Below are positions 8,432-16,575 of a stretch of 42,443 bases of DNA, piece by piece. Position 1 is the first letter of the stretch. Each line of letters begins with the position of its first letter. The notes beneath the pieces were generated by a model that had not been told where the DNA came from, made no database searches, and was given only the letters and a program-made list of their open reading frames with translations. Location of the stretch: assembly GCA_016784735.1 (NCBI GenBank), contig JADHUC010000067.1:1-42443 (forward strand), read 5' to 3'. A program made the position numbers and the translations under genes. The stretch is from Pirellulaceae bacterium (lineage in GTDB: Bacteria; Planctomycetota; Planctomycetia; Pirellulales; Pirellulaceae).

Positions 8432-9904
8432 ATGGAACAGCCTCTGTTTGCCGCGATGGATCAGATTCTCGCGTTCTGGCCCTACGTCGTTACCCTGCTC
8501 ATCGTGCTCTTTTCCCTGTTGGCCACCGGGCACGCGGTACTATCCAAACGCGACACGCGCGCGGCGATCGGCTGGGTGGGAGTGATCTGGCTGGCCCCGA
8601 TCCTCGGCGTCCTGCTCTACGTCTGGCTGGGCATCAATCGGATCGAGCGACGCGCCCGGTCGCTCCGTACGGAACGTCCTCGTCCGGATTCGTCCTCGGG
8701 TCTTGGCGAGTGTCCCGCGGAGGTCCCCGATCAAGCAGGCATGCTGGCGGGGACGCCCCTGGAGCCCCTGGTTAAACTCGTGCGCGACGTGACTCGGCGG
8801 CCCTTGCTGGCGGGGAATCGTGTGACGCCGCTGGTCAGCGGCGACCAGGCCTATCCGGCCATGCTGCAGGCGATCGACGAAGCCGCGCGGTCCATCACGC
8901 TGACCACGTACATTTTCGATCACGATCCGGCGGGCCAACGCTTCCAGGATGCGCTGCGGCGTGCGATGTCTCGCCACGTTGAAGTGCGGGTCTTGATCGA
9001 CAACGTGGGGACGCACCATCGCTGGCGGCCGATACCGCGCTGGCTGCGACGGGCGGGAATTCCCTGCGCCCAGTTCCTACCCACGTTGATCCCTTGGCGG
9101 TTTCAGTACTCGAACCTGAGGAGCCACCGCAAGATCCTGGTGGTGGACGGCAGGATCGGATTCACCGGCGGCATGAATATCGATGAGCGGACCTGCCTGG
9201 AGCGGCGACCTCGCCACCCTGTTCAGGACCTGCACTTTCGGGTCACCGGACCTGTGGTGGCCCAGTTCCAAGAAACGTTCGTCGACGACTGGGCCTTCTG
9301 CACCGGTGAACTCCTGCAGGGCCAGCCGTGGTTCTCGACCGTCGAGCCGGACGGCCCCGTCCTGGCCCGCGGCATCCCCGGTGGACCGGATGATGATTTC
9401 GAGACCCTGCGTCTCACGCTCCTCGGCGCGATCGCCTGCGCACGGTCTTCCGTGTTGGTCGTCACGCCCTATTTCCTGCCCGATGCATCGCTGATTGCCG
9501 CCCTGAACGTGGCCGCCCTGCGAGGCGTCCAGGTCGACATCGTCTTGCCTGCGGAGAGCGACTTGGCGCTGGTGCAGTGGGCGTCGACGGCACTGTTGTG
9601 GCAGGTGTTGGAACGCGGCTGCCGGGTTTGGCTCTCGCCCCCGCCGTTCGATCACACCAAACTGATGCTGGTCGACGAACTCTGGACACTCTTAGGTTCC
9701 GCCAACTGGGACCCCCGCAGCTTGCGGCTCAACTTCGAATTCGACGTCGAGTGCTACGACCGCGAACTGGCGACGTCGCTGAGTGATCTGGTCCGCTCCA
9801 AGATCCAGCAGTCCCGACCGCTCAGTATGGCGGAAATGGACGGCCGAAGCCTGCCCATCAGACTCCGCGACGGGGTCGCACGCCTTTTCTCGCCTTATCT
9901 CTGA
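8432..9904 (+). CDS. cls: Cardiolipin synthase (phospholipase D family)
   Basis: About 490 residues with two N-terminal membrane segments (about 10-35 and 45-65), typical of ClsA-type enzymes, and two HKD motifs: SHRKILVVDG in the middle and DHTKLMLVDE near the C-terminus followed by LLGSANWD. It joins phosphatidylglycerol molecules into cardiolipin in the inner membrane. Its N-terminus ATG 8432 gives MEQPLFAAMDQ; an in-frame GTG at 8405 overlaps the protease stop and is an alternative. The coupling to an M50 protease and SPFH protein suggests membrane remodelling under stress. An ordinary housekeeping Cls is also possible. Confidence 0.93.
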   Translation: MEQPLFAAMDQILAFWPYVVTLLIVLFSLLATGHAVLSKRDTRAAIGWVGVIWLAPILGVLLYVWLGINRIERRARSLRTERPRPDSSSGLGECPAEVPDQAGMLAGTPLEPLVKLVRDVTRRPLLAGNRVTPLVSGDQAYPAMLQAIDEAARSITLTTYIFDHDPAGQRFQDALRRAMSRHVEVRVLIDNVGTHHRWRPIPRWLRRAGIPCAQFLPTLIPWRFQYSNLRSHRKILVVDGRIGFTGGMNIDERTCLERRPRHPVQDLHFRVTGPVVAQFQETFVDDWAFCTGELLQGQPWFSTVEPDGPVLARGIPGGPDDDFETLRLTLLGAIACARSSVLVVTPYFLPDASLIAALNVAALRGVQVDIVLPAESDLALVQWASTALLWQVLERGCRVWLSPPPFDHTKLMLVDELWTLLGSANWDPRSLRLNFEFDVECYDRELATSLSDLVRSKIQQSRPLSMAEMDGRSLPIRLRDGVARLFSPYL

Positions 9905-10004
9905 CAGGCACCCGGCACAACCGGGCGTTCGATAGCGTGGGCGACAGAGAGGGTTCCCTTCGAGAATCGCTCGGTATGCCCAAGACCTTTGGGCTTCTGC
10001 CGGG

Positions 10005-10385
10005 TTATCTCTTCTTTGCTTCGCGGAAAGGGGGCACCCCGGCAAGGGTGAAGAGCACGACTTCCTCGCCGGTGGCGGTGCTGATGTCGTGGTGCAGGGT
10101 CAACACCTTGACGCCGGTAACGTCCTGGACCATCGCTTCCATGACCGGACGTGCCGTTTCGATCAGGTGGGTGCGGACTTGCTTGAGCAGGTCCCGCCCC
10201 TTCTCCGCCGGCAGCGACTTGACCAGATGCTGTTCGGCGGCAGTCAGCACGCCCTTCAGGCGCACCACGAGGAGATCCCCGAGCAGGTGGGTGTGAATGT
10301 CCTTCGGACCCCGGCCCATGTAGTCCTGCTCGAAGCGGCTAATGCCTTCACAAATGGCGGATTCGATTTCGCCCTGGGTTTTCAT
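10005..10385 (-). CDS. DUF2294 (MpsC-like) protein, copy 1
   Basis: 126 residues. The stretches FEQDYMGRGPKDIHTHLLGD, LVVRLKGVLTAAEQHL and ITRxxTGVKV-like VTGVKVLTLHHDIST with a final GEEVVLFTL match the DUF2294 family (Pfam also names it after MpsC, part of a membrane-potential system in staphylococci). Start at 10385 (MKTQGEIE) has GAGGT 5 nt upstream; longer N-terminal extensions lack this. It points against the neighbouring genes, converging on cls. A paralogue lies at 14368. The molecular role in planctomycetes is unknown. Confidence 0.85.
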   Translation of the reverse strand: MKTQGEIESAICEGISRFEQDYMGRGPKDIHTHLLGDLLVVRLKGVLTAAEQHLVKSLPAEKGRDLLKQVRTHLIETARPVMEAMVQDVTGVKVLTLHHDISTATGEEVVLFTLAGVPPFREAKKR

Positions 10386-10551
10386 TGTGACCTCGAGGCG
10401 TCTTTCCTGTCTCGAAGACGTCCCCGGACATGAGTGGACGACCGCACTGACGAAAGCCACACACCCGAGGACAGAACATCAGAACGTGAATCACCGTTGC
10501 TCCCGGGCTCTGCCACCATATCATACTAAAGACGAAACCAACCGTCCATAC
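10386..10551. other. Divergent intergenic region between DUF2294 gene and leader 3
   Basis: Holds the upstream region of the minus-strand DUF2294 gene (ribosome binding site at about 10391-10395) and leads into the promoter of leader copy 3. I see no gene here. Confidence 0.5.
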
Positions 10552-10579
10552 TTGCTTTCTCCGCCGCGAGCAGTAAAAT
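10552..10579 (+). promoter_or_regulatory. Candidate sigma70-type promoter of leader copy 3
   Basis: TTGCTT (10552-10557) and TAAAAT (10574-10579) with 16-nt spacing, the same arrangement as before copies 2 and 4. The conserved core begins about 70 nt downstream. Confidence 0.6.
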
Positions 10580-10644
10580 GAATAGGCATCGGAGCGGTAG
10601 GAAATGCGAGCGAGACTCCGCCCGGAAGTCAATCAGAAGTCGCC

Positions 10645-10746
10645 GGATGACTAGATAAAGGGCAACTCGGCTGTGCCGGGGGGCTCGTTGACGAGTAAGC
10701 CGACGTGTCCGAATACCTCAGGGTGTTCGGACACGTCGGCTTTTTT
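10645..10746 (+). ncRNA. Structured leader RNA with terminator, copy 3 (upstream of GT4 gene)
   Basis: Best-preserved copy: GGATGACTAGATA, GGGCAACT, a CTCGG-CTGTG-CCGGG hairpin, GGGCTCGTTGACGAG, GTAAG and the terminator. Upstream, between promoter and core, TCGGAGCGG can pair with CCGCCCGGA. The start codon of the glycosyltransferase gene lies about 100 nt downstream. Confidence 0.87.
10699..10746 (+). terminator. Intrinsic terminator of leader copy 3
   Basis: A perfect 15-bp stem (GCCGACGTGTCCGAA with TTCGGACACGTCGGC), inner ACC-TCAG-GGT and six T. Compared with copies 1 and 2 the middle of both arms has changed together (GGT/ACC region to GTCC/GGAC), evidence that pairing is selected. Confidence 0.9.
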
Positions 10747-10848
10747 CGTTCTTGGCACGCGGGAAGTTCGGAAGGAAGGAGGATTCCGACGGAAAAGCTT
10801 GATCGGAGCGGTGGGAAAACAGATCAGAAAGACTTAAGGAGATAACCC

Positions 10849-12078
10849 GTGAATCCCGTTCAACCCTTGTTCGTATCGACCTATCCGCCGGAAGAGTGCG
10901 GGCTGGCAACTTTCACCAAGGATTCAGCCGACGCCGTAGATTGCGCAGCGCAGGAGCCGCTGTCCTCGGTCGCGGCCATCCAGAAAACCTGCGTGCGTTC
11001 CTACGAGGACTCGCGCGTGGTCCACGTGATCGACAACAACCGCCCGAACGCTTACCGTCTGGCCGCGGAGGTGGCCAACGACGGTCCGTGTGACGTGGTG
11101 AGCTTGCAGCACGAATTCGGCCTTTATCCTGGTGAATGGGGTCGTCAAGTGCTGGACTTCGTGCGTGCATGTCGCAAGCCCATCGTCACCACGTTCCACA
11201 CGCTCTTGACTCAGCCAGACCCGCTGCCACGACGCGTGATCCGGAACTTGGCCGCCCGTAGCCAAGGCATCGTGGTCATGACCAAAGTTGCGGCGCGGCT
11301 CTTGGCCCGCGTCTACGGCGTGTCGGGCTCGCACGTGCAGGTGATTCCGCACGGAGTACCGGAGGTCCCTTATGAGCGCAATGGCGTACACAAGACGCGG
11401 CTGGGACTGGACGGTCGCCGAGTGATTTGCACCTTCGGACTGATCAACCGCGGCAAGGGGCTGGAATACATGATCCAGGCCCTGCCTCGAATCGTGGCCG
11501 CCTGTCCGGATATCACGTACTTGATCGTGGGCGTCACTCACCCGCAGGTCAAACGTCAGGAGGGGGAGGTTTATCGGGAGAGTCTGGTCGAGATGGCCGA
11601 ATCGCTGGGCGTGGGAGCGCATGTGCGTTTTGTTAACAGGTATCTCAGCTTGGCCGAACTACTGGAACACCTGCAGGCCTGCGACGTCTACGTCACCCCC
11701 TATCCCGGAAAGGACCAGATTGCCAGCGGTACCTTGGCGTACGCCTTGGCCGCGGGTGGTGCGGTGGTGAGCACGCCGTACCTGTATGCCGAAGAAGTCC
11801 TGGCCGACGGGCGGGGATTGCTCGTGCCGTTTGGCCAGAGCGAGGCGATGGCGGATGCGACGTTGCGATTCCTGAATGACACCGCCTTCCGGCTGGCTAC
11901 CCGGCGCAGAGCGTACCGGTACGCACAGCCCATGTTCTGGTCGAATGTGGGCCGACGGTACTTGGACTTGTTTGGCCGGATTGCGGCGGGCAAGGCACAT
12001 GGGGAGCGGATTAGACGCATTGTTTTCGCAGCGCCAAGCGGCAAGGGCAGCATGGTGGCCCAGGCAGCAAGCCATTAA
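10849..12078 (+). CDS. Family 4 glycosyltransferase
   Basis: 409 residues, GT-B fold, glycosyltransferase family 4/1 superfamily. N-terminal [18 protein letters not shown] and [15 protein letters not shown]-terminal Rossmann half with [17 protein letters not shown], the donor-site region [25 protein letters not shown] (E/G-rich loop shortened) and AMADA helix. Start is GTG 10849, 7 nt after AAGGAGATA. It is the first gene after leader 3 and is followed 19 nt later by a barrel-like protein and then GH130; this trio recurs in bacteria and suggests making or recycling a mannose-containing glycoside. Donor and acceptor cannot be read from sequence. Confidence 0.88.
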   Translation: MNPVQPLFVSTYPPEECGLATFTKDSADAVDCAAQEPLSSVAAIQKTCVRSYEDSRVVHVIDNNRPNAYRLAAEVANDGPCDVVSLQHEFGLYPGEWGRQVLDFVRACRKPIVTTFHTLLTQPDPLPRRVIRNLAARSQGIVVMTKVAARLLARVYGVSGSHVQVIPHGVPEVPYERNGVHKTRLGLDGRRVICTFGLINRGKGLEYMIQALPRIVAACPDITYLIVGVTHPQVKRQEGEVYRESLVEMAESLGVGAHVRFVNRYLSLAELLEHLQACDVYVTPYPGKDQIASGTLAYALAAGGAVVSTPYLYAEEVLADGRGLLVPFGQSEAMADATLRFLNDTAFRLATRRRAYRYAQPMFWSNVGRRYLDLFGRIAAGKAHGERIRRIVFAAPSGKGSMVAQAASH

Positions 12079-12097
12079 CCAAGCAGAGGGTTCTCAG

Positions 12098-13237
12098 ATG
12101 CAAATTGGTAACGGGATGGCATTGGATCATCTGGATCGCATGACGGACTCGACCGGGCTGATCCAGCATGCCATCTACAGCATCCCGCGGCGCGAGAGTG
12201 GCTACACGACCGACGACAACGCTCGCGCCTTGCGCCTGTGTACTAGCCTGTGGTGCCAGCACCCGGAGCAGCGCATGTTGAGCCGCGTCACGGGCTATTT
12301 GAGCTTTTTGGAACACGCCCGTTGTCCTGTCCGCGGGTTCCACAACTTTTTGAGTTACCAGCGTAGTTGGCTGGATGCGGCCGGCACCGGCGATTGCCAG
12401 GGCCAGGCGGTCCTGGCTCTGGCCGAAGTGCTCGACAGCAACCTGCCCGACGGATACCGCCGGCTGGCCCGCGAGCTGATCGAAGCGGTGTTGCCCGCCT
12501 TGGCCAGCCTGCGGAGCCTGCGGGCGCAGGCGTACGTGATTCAGGCTTGGGGGCGTCTCCGGGCGGCGGAGGCCAAGGAGATGAAATCGTTCGAGACCAT
12601 CGCCCGGTCCGCGGCGCAGCGGCTGGTGGACTGCTACCATCGCTCCCTGCGACCGGATTGGCCGTGGTTCGAGGCGCAAATGACCTATGCCAACGCGGTG
12701 TTGCCACAGGCCATGTTCGTCGCCGCTGAGCGCTGGCCCGAGGAAGAATTTCTGGACGTGGCAAAGGCATCGTTCGCCTTCCTCGACCGCACGACGACCG
12801 GAAAAGGGGTCGGGAGTCTTTTGTGCGAAGCACCCTGCGGGCCGTTCCGGCAAAAGACTCCCGACCCCTTTTCCGAGGGCGAGAACATCTTCTGGCCGGT
12901 CGGGAATAGCGATTGGTACCCCCACGGGGAAGACAAGTCGCCGTACGATCAGCAACCGGTCGAGGCCGCCACCATGGCCGCCGCCGCGCTCACCGCGTTC
13001 GGTATGCTCGGCGACGAGCAATACTTGGCTGCTTTTCGCCGGGCCCACGCTTGGTTCCATGGCCAGAATAGCCTCCGCCAACCGCTCGTCGACGTCCAGT
13101 CCGGCGCCTGCTGTGACGGACTGCAGGCGTCCGGTCTGAATCGCAACCAGGGAGCGGAATCGACGCTCGCCTACTTGTGGGCGGAATTGCTGTACAGGGA
13201 GTCATCGGTCGTCCAGCGTCCGTCGAACAATGCCTAG
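12098..13237 (+). CDS. Alpha/alpha-barrel-like protein linked to GH130; palindrome inserted in frame
   Basis: 379 residues without signal peptide. Features such as SGYTTDDNARALR near residue 30-42, ARCPVRGFHNFLSY and repeated helical segments fit an (alpha/alpha)6 glycosidase-like fold often found fused or adjacent to GT4 and GH130 proteins. No catalytic residues can be assigned. ATG 12098 starts MQIGNGMALDHLDRM. Residues about 234-259 (TGKGVGSLLCEAPCGPFRQK and on) are encoded by a perfect 77-nt palindrome (12799-12875), in frame; the conserved sequence resumes as ENIFWPVGNSDWYP. The insert lies between helices or in the active-site side; whether the protein is still active is unknown. Confidence 0.65.
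   Translation: MQIGNGMALDHLDRMTDSTGLIQHAIYSIPRRESGYTTDDNARALRLCTSLWCQHPEQRMLSRVTGYLSFLEHARCPVRGFHNFLSYQRSWLDAAGTGDCQGQAVLALAEVLDSNLPDGYRRLARELIEAVLPALASLRSLRAQAYVIQAWGRLRAAEAKEMKSFETIARSAAQRLVDCYHRSLRPDWPWFEAQMTYANAVLPQAMFVAAERWPEEEFLDVAKASFAFLDRTTTGKGVGSLLCEAPCGPFRQKTPDPFSEGENIFWPVGNSDWYPHGEDKSPYDQQPVEAATMAAAALTAFGMLGDEQYLAAFRRAHAWFHGQNSLRQPLVDVQSGACCDGLQASGLNRNQGAESTLAYLWAELLYRESSVVQRPSNNA
12799..12875. repeat. Palindromic element, AAAAGGGGTCGGGAGTC type
   Basis: Perfect 25-nt arms (12799-12823 and 12851-12875) around a 27-nt centre. It is inside the gene at 12098 and keeps the reading frame. I recall similar elements elsewhere in planctomycetes; no second copy is in this window. Confidence 0.92.
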
Positions 13238-13274
13238 AATCACGAACCATTGACGCTACAAAAGGAAATCAGCC

Positions 13275-14279
13275 ATGTCGCAGGAATCGAGAGCGCCCAA
13301 TCTACACGCGGAGTTGTTCCAGCGTTACTCCTCGAACCCGATCCTCACCGCCCGGGACTGGCCCTATCCCGCCCATTCGGTATTCAACGCCGGCGCGTGT
13401 CAGATGGGCAAGGAGACGATCTTGCTGGTACGCGTCGAGGACCGGCGGGGCCATTCGCATCTGACCGTGGCTCGCAGCAACGACGGGGTGTCGGCATGGC
13501 ACATCGACGACCAACCCAGCTTCCCACCCGATCCGGCGAATCATTCGGAAGAAGCGTGGGGTGTGGAAGATGCGCGGCTGACCTGGGTCGAGGACCGCGG
13601 CCAGTGGATCATCGCCTACACGGCCTTCTCGCCCAGCGGACCGATGGTCTCGTTGGCCGAGACGAAGGATTTCGTCACCTTCTCGCGGCTGGGCCCTGTC
13701 ATGCCCCCCGAGGACAAAGATGCGGCCATCTTTCCCCGCCGCTTCGGCGATCGCTATGCGATGATTCATCGGCCGGTTTCCGCAGGCAGTTCGGGCGCCC
13801 ACATCTGGCTCTCCTTCTCGCCGGATCTGACCCATTGGGGTGACCACCGCATCCTTTTGCACGCGCGACGCGGTTCCTGGTGGGATGCCAACAAGATCGG
13901 GATGAGCCCCCCGCCATTGGAAACCCCGGAGGGTTGGTTGCTTCTGTATCATGGTGTGCGGGTGACGGCGGGTGGATGCCTGTATCGCTTGGGATTGGCC
14001 TTGCTGGACTTGGAGGATCCCTGTCGGGTTCTGCGACGTAGCGACGAATGGATCTTTGCACCTGAGGCGCCATACGAGCGTCATGGAGACGTCAACGGCG
14101 TGGTATTTCCCTGCGGCTGGATTCTGGACGAGCCCACGGGCGAGATCCGTCTCTATTATGGCAGTGCGGACACCTGCGTGGCCTTGGCTACCGCCCAGCT
14201 CTCCGATCTGCTTAGCTACCTGCTCGCGTGCCCTGTACCTTCCATGTGGCAACGCAAGGACGTGACATTGCACGCCTGA
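13275..14279 (+). CDS. GH130 family beta-mannoside phosphorylase/hydrolase
   Basis: 334 residues, five-bladed propeller family GH130. Seen: SVFNAGACQMGKETILLVRVE, WGVEDARLTWV (contains the conserved catalytic Asp motif ED-R), DKDAAIFPRR, WWDANKIGMSPPP and a C-terminal IRLYYGSADTCVALAT, all in usual order. GH130 enzymes split beta-1,2- or beta-1,4-mannosidic bonds, mostly by phosphorolysis to mannose-1-phosphate; some are hydrolases. No signal peptide, so it acts in the cytoplasm, which favours a phosphorylase. ATG 13275 follows AAAGGAAA. It is third in unit 3, after a GT4 gene and the barrel-like gene, suggesting turnover of a storage or compatible mannoside. Confidence 0.92.
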   Translation: MSQESRAPNLHAELFQRYSSNPILTARDWPYPAHSVFNAGACQMGKETILLVRVEDRRGHSHLTVARSNDGVSAWHIDDQPSFPPDPANHSEEAWGVEDARLTWVEDRGQWIIAYTAFSPSGPMVSLAETKDFVTFSRLGPVMPPEDKDAAIFPRRFGDRYAMIHRPVSAGSSGAHIWLSFSPDLTHWGDHRILLHARRGSWWDANKIGMSPPPLETPEGWLLLYHGVRVTAGGCLYRLGLALLDLEDPCRVLRRSDEWIFAPEAPYERHGDVNGVVFPCGWILDEPTGEIRLYYGSADTCVALATAQLSDLLSYLLACPVPSMWQRKDVTLHA

Positions 14280-14367
14280 CGGTGTTGATTGCGTTATGTT
14301 TCCTGTTGTTCTGTCGCGTCGGCCTTTATTGCGATTGGTGGCGCGCTCGTGGTCGCAACCAGGAGAA

Positions 14368-14760
14368 ATGAAGCTCATGCACGAGTCCAATCCGAACATG
14401 GCTCAACAGGTCGCCCAAGCGGCCAGTGCCTTCCAGCAGCAGAGCAACGGCCACGTGCCCGAGTCGGTGACCGCGGTCCTGAGTGAGGACGCGCTGGTGA
14501 TCACGCTACGCGGGGCTTTGACGCCGGCCGAGGAGGCCCTGGCCCGGAGCCCGGCAGGCGCCGCTCAGCTACAGGAGTTTCACCGGCAGTTGTTCGCCAA
14601 CTTCTGCCCATCATTGCAACAGGAGATCGAGAAAATCACCGGCGTGACGGTGCGCGAAGCAACTGCCCACGTCGAGACGACGACCGGCACCATGGTCCAA
14701 GTGTTCCTGCTCGCCCATGGGGTCTCGGCGGAGATCTGGAACGGGACCCATGTGGAGTAA
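14368..14760 (+). CDS. DUF2294 (MpsC-like) protein, copy 2
   Basis: 130 residues, paralogue of 10005-10385. Shared features: a N-terminal helix, the segment LVITLRGALTPAEEALARS, then EKITGVTVREATAHVETTTG and VQVFLLA. The GRGP motif near the N-terminus is replaced by HVPESVTAVL, so it is the more diverged copy. AGGAG lies 3-4 nt before the ATG 14368; an upstream in-frame extension is unlikely. It follows GH130 by 89 nt. Confidence 0.75.
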   Translation: MKLMHESNPNMAQQVAQAASAFQQQSNGHVPESVTAVLSEDALVITLRGALTPAEEALARSPAGAAQLQEFHRQLFANFCPSLQQEIEKITGVTVREATAHVETTTGTMVQVFLLAHGVSAEIWNGTHVE

Positions 14761-14764
14761 GGCA

Positions 14765-14938
14765 ATGAAAGGAATTGAAACTGACGCCCGCGACGATATC
14801 CATGTTCTACGTACAGAATTGCAGGACCAAGCGGTGGAGGCGACAGGGAACGGGGCCCTCGTGACGGTTGCGCCGCCGGCGTTGATCGATCCCCACGCCC
14901 TTGAAGTCTGGGAGACGGAAGGCGGCGCCATTGGTTAG
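14765..14938 (+). CDS. Small hypothetical protein
   Basis: 57 residues, MKGIETDARDDIHVLRTELQ start, 4 nt after the DUF2294 stop, so translation may be coupled. No family recognised; composition is acidic and soluble. The ribosome binding site would lie in the end of the previous gene (GTGGAGTAAGG). Confidence 0.4.
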   Translation: MKGIETDARDDIHVLRTELQDQAVEATGNGALVTVAPPALIDPHALEVWETEGGAIG

Positions 14939-14965
14939 CCAGGAACTGCAAGAAAGAGAAAGCAC

Positions 14966-15343
14966 ATGGACAACGCCAGCCTTCTGGTAACAGCAATGGC
15001 CGAACAATGCAGAGGTGCGATTCTGGAATGGAATAGGCCAGAGTTGGACCTGCCGATGCCACTTCAGCCAGAGCACCTTAAATGGATGTGCGACAACATA
15101 GAACAACACGCAGAAGACTGGCCTGCCACCAAACTGCACCGTTGGATTGGATTTGTTCAATGTGCAATGCTGGCAAATCGAATGCTCGACCTTGACGGGG
15201 CAAAGGCGATGTTCGATGCGGCCAAAGTAGCGCACGGAGAAATCAATGAGGACTTATCAGATCACCTCGATCCAACAAGTTCTTTCGAGGTGGGTAATCA
15301 CGACGCCAGACCGGCCACAACGCTAATAGAAAGGACAGCATAA
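14966..15343 (+). CDS. Hypothetical protein
   Basis: 125 residues, soluble, Trp-rich (LKWMCDNIEQHAEDW, KLHRWIGFVQCAML). No family recognised. The DNA is clearly poorer in GC than the flanking genes, suggesting later acquisition. Its stop overlaps the next ATG (TAATG), so the two are an operon pair. The DLDGAKAMFDAAKVAHG helix near 75-95 is predicted only from sequence pattern. Confidence 0.6.
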   Translation: MDNASLLVTAMAEQCRGAILEWNRPELDLPMPLQPEHLKWMCDNIEQHAEDWPATKLHRWIGFVQCAMLANRMLDLDGAKAMFDAAKVAHGEINEDLSDHLDPTSSFEVGNHDARPATTLIERTA

Positions 15344-15552
15344 TGTCGAATCCGATTGATCCCGATGTCTTCGAACGTGCTCGCAAAAAGAGCGTTGATC
15401 AGCTAGTCAGTCCCCGCGATCTTTCCGAACAACTGACGGAACTACAGGAAACAACCAATCAGGTCCTTAGTCGCCTAAACCTGATTGAACGGCATCTTCA
15501 GAAGATTCAGCGTCATCTTGATTCAAGGAAGAATGCTCGGTTTGGAGAGTAG
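15343..15552 (+). CDS. Small coiled-coil protein
   Basis: 69 residues, overlapping the previous stop. The second half (LQETTNQVLSRLNLIERHL and on) has a heptad pattern suitable for a coiled coil. A convergent frame on the other strand (15467-15745) encodes a similar pattern. No function known; low-GC DNA. Confidence 0.55.
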   Translation: MSNPIDPDVFERARKKSVDQLVSPRDLSEQLTELQETTNQVLSRLNLIERHLQKIQRHLDSRKNARFGE

Positions 15553-15745
15553 CCACTCCAAGCGATCGGCCTATTGCCTCAAGGCAGGAAGCGATCCTCT
15601 CAAGGCGACTTACAATCACTTTGTTCGTGTGCTGTAGGCACATCATTTCATCTGCCAAGTACTCCCAAACAACCTCTCCATCTGCCGATTTAGGATGTAC
15701 TTGATTTCCCACAATTAACCTCCCGTGACCTAGTGTGTCGCTCAA
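15467..15745 (-). CDS. Possible small coiled-coil protein, convergent with 15343 gene
   Basis: 92 codons from a TTG start, since a stop lies just upstream and no ATG or GTG is available until internal Met codons. The middle reads MCLQHTNKVIVSRLERIASC, resembling LQETTNQVLSRLNLIERHL of the opposing gene, which is why I list it. The last 28 codons overlap the other gene on the opposite strand. No good ribosome binding site is seen. It may be a decayed or spurious frame. Confidence 0.35.
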   Translation of the reverse strand: MSDTLGHGRLIVGNQVHPKSADGEVVWEYLADEMMCLQHTNKVIVSRLERIASCLEAIGRSLGVATLQTEHSSLNQDDAESSEDAVQSGLGD

Positions 15746-15774
15746 GATAGCCCACTACCCACGACTCCGCGCCC

Positions 15775-15803
15775 TTGATTTGCCAACAGGCACGACGTAC
15801 AAT
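15775..15803 (+). promoter_or_regulatory. Candidate sigma70-type promoter of leader copy 4
   Basis: TTGATT (15775-15780) and TACAAT (15798-15803) with 17-nt spacing, 66 nt before the GACTAGATA core, matching copies 2 and 3. Confidence 0.6.
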
Positions 15804-15858
15804 ATCTAATATCGCAAGAAGTGGCAGTGAACCTCTGCCTAGCAATGCACGAATGTTT

Positions 15859-15962
15859 CGGGTGACTAGATAAATAGCAACCTGGAATTACCAGGGGGCT
15901 CGTTAAAGAGTAAACCGACGTAGCGGAACGCCTGCGAGTGTTCTGCCGCGTCGGTTTTTTTT
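15859..15962 (+). ncRNA. Structured leader RNA with terminator, copy 4 (upstream of ferritin-like gene and groEL)
   Basis: Most diverged copy and so the most informative: core GGTGACTAGATAAA, AGCAAC, CCTGG-AATTA-CCAGG hairpin (loop and stem differ from the others but pairing stays), GGGGGCTCGTTAAAGAG, GTAA, terminator. A GGCAG/CTGCC hairpin lies upstream (about 15820). The next start codon is 98 nt after the T-run. Confidence 0.87.
15914..15962 (+). terminator. Intrinsic terminator of leader copy 4
   Basis: A 16-bp stem with one mismatch and two G-U pairs. The outermost pair is A-T here instead of G-C in the other copies, and the upper stem (GCGGAAC/GTTCTGC) differs on both sides. The apex GCC-TGCG-AGT again has a UNCG-type loop. 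Eight T follow. Confidence 0.87.
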
Positions 15963-16059
15963 GTGCGCTTATCGACCGCGTCGAGTTGGGTACGAGCGTT
16001 GACCCAGTCGCACAAGAAACAACCTCGAAAAGTCTCAACCATCAGAGAGGATGTGACCG

Positions 16060-16527
16060 ATGTTTCAGCCGAAAGTGGTTGACGTGTTGAATCGCTTGTT
16101 GGCGAACCAATGCTTCTCCTTGGTCGACTATCTCAGCGAGGCCCCGCCCTGGACCCATTCCGGCAACGAGCCACTGGTGGAGGGAATCCGCGGTATCCTC
16201 CACGACCACGAACACTACGCCCAGCGGTTGGCCGAAGCTATCGACGAGCGCCGCGGCAGGGTCAATTCGGGTACGTTTCCGATGGCGTTCATGTCGCTGA
16301 ACTATTTGGCCCTGGACTATCTGTTGACCAGACTCATCGAGAACCAACAGCACGACATCCAAGCAACCGAGCGATGCGTGGCTGAACTGGTCGAGGATCC
16401 GCTGGCATGGAGCCTGGCCAGCGAGGTACTGGGAAGCGAGCGGGCTCACTTGGACATTCTGAGGGAATTCCTGCCGCGAAACATACCGATTCCAAACGAC
16501 GACGAGATTCACTCGAAGGTCGCTTGA
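16060..16527 (+). CDS. Ferritin-like/DUF2383-type four-helix protein
   Basis: 155 residues, all helical. Metal-ligand-like pattern in four helices: LVEGIRGILHDHEHYAQRL, LALDYLLTRLIENQQHDIQA and SEVLGSERAHLDILREF, with Glu and His spaced as in ferritin-like and rubrerythrin-like proteins (E..H in the first and last). Likely binds or oxidises iron or acts against peroxide, in the cytoplasm; the exact subfamily is not certain. ATG 16060 follows AGAGAGGATG; it is the first gene after leader 4 and 48 nt upstream of groEL, in one operon. Without structure prediction the di-iron site is unproven. Confidence 0.7.
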   Translation: MFQPKVVDVLNRLLANQCFSLVDYLSEAPPWTHSGNEPLVEGIRGILHDHEHYAQRLAEAIDERRGRVNSGTFPMAFMSLNYLALDYLLTRLIENQQHDIQATERCVAELVEDPLAWSLASEVLGSERAHLDILREFLPRNIPIPNDDEIHSKVA

Positions 16528-16575
16528 TTCTCAAATGCTTGACTATGAACCAATAACCTGAAGGAACAACCGAAG

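Noticed and set aside
9975..9995. GCCCAAGACCTTTGGGC hairpin between cls and the DUF2294 gene as a terminator
   Set aside because: Stem is short and no T-run follows on either strand; left unannotated.
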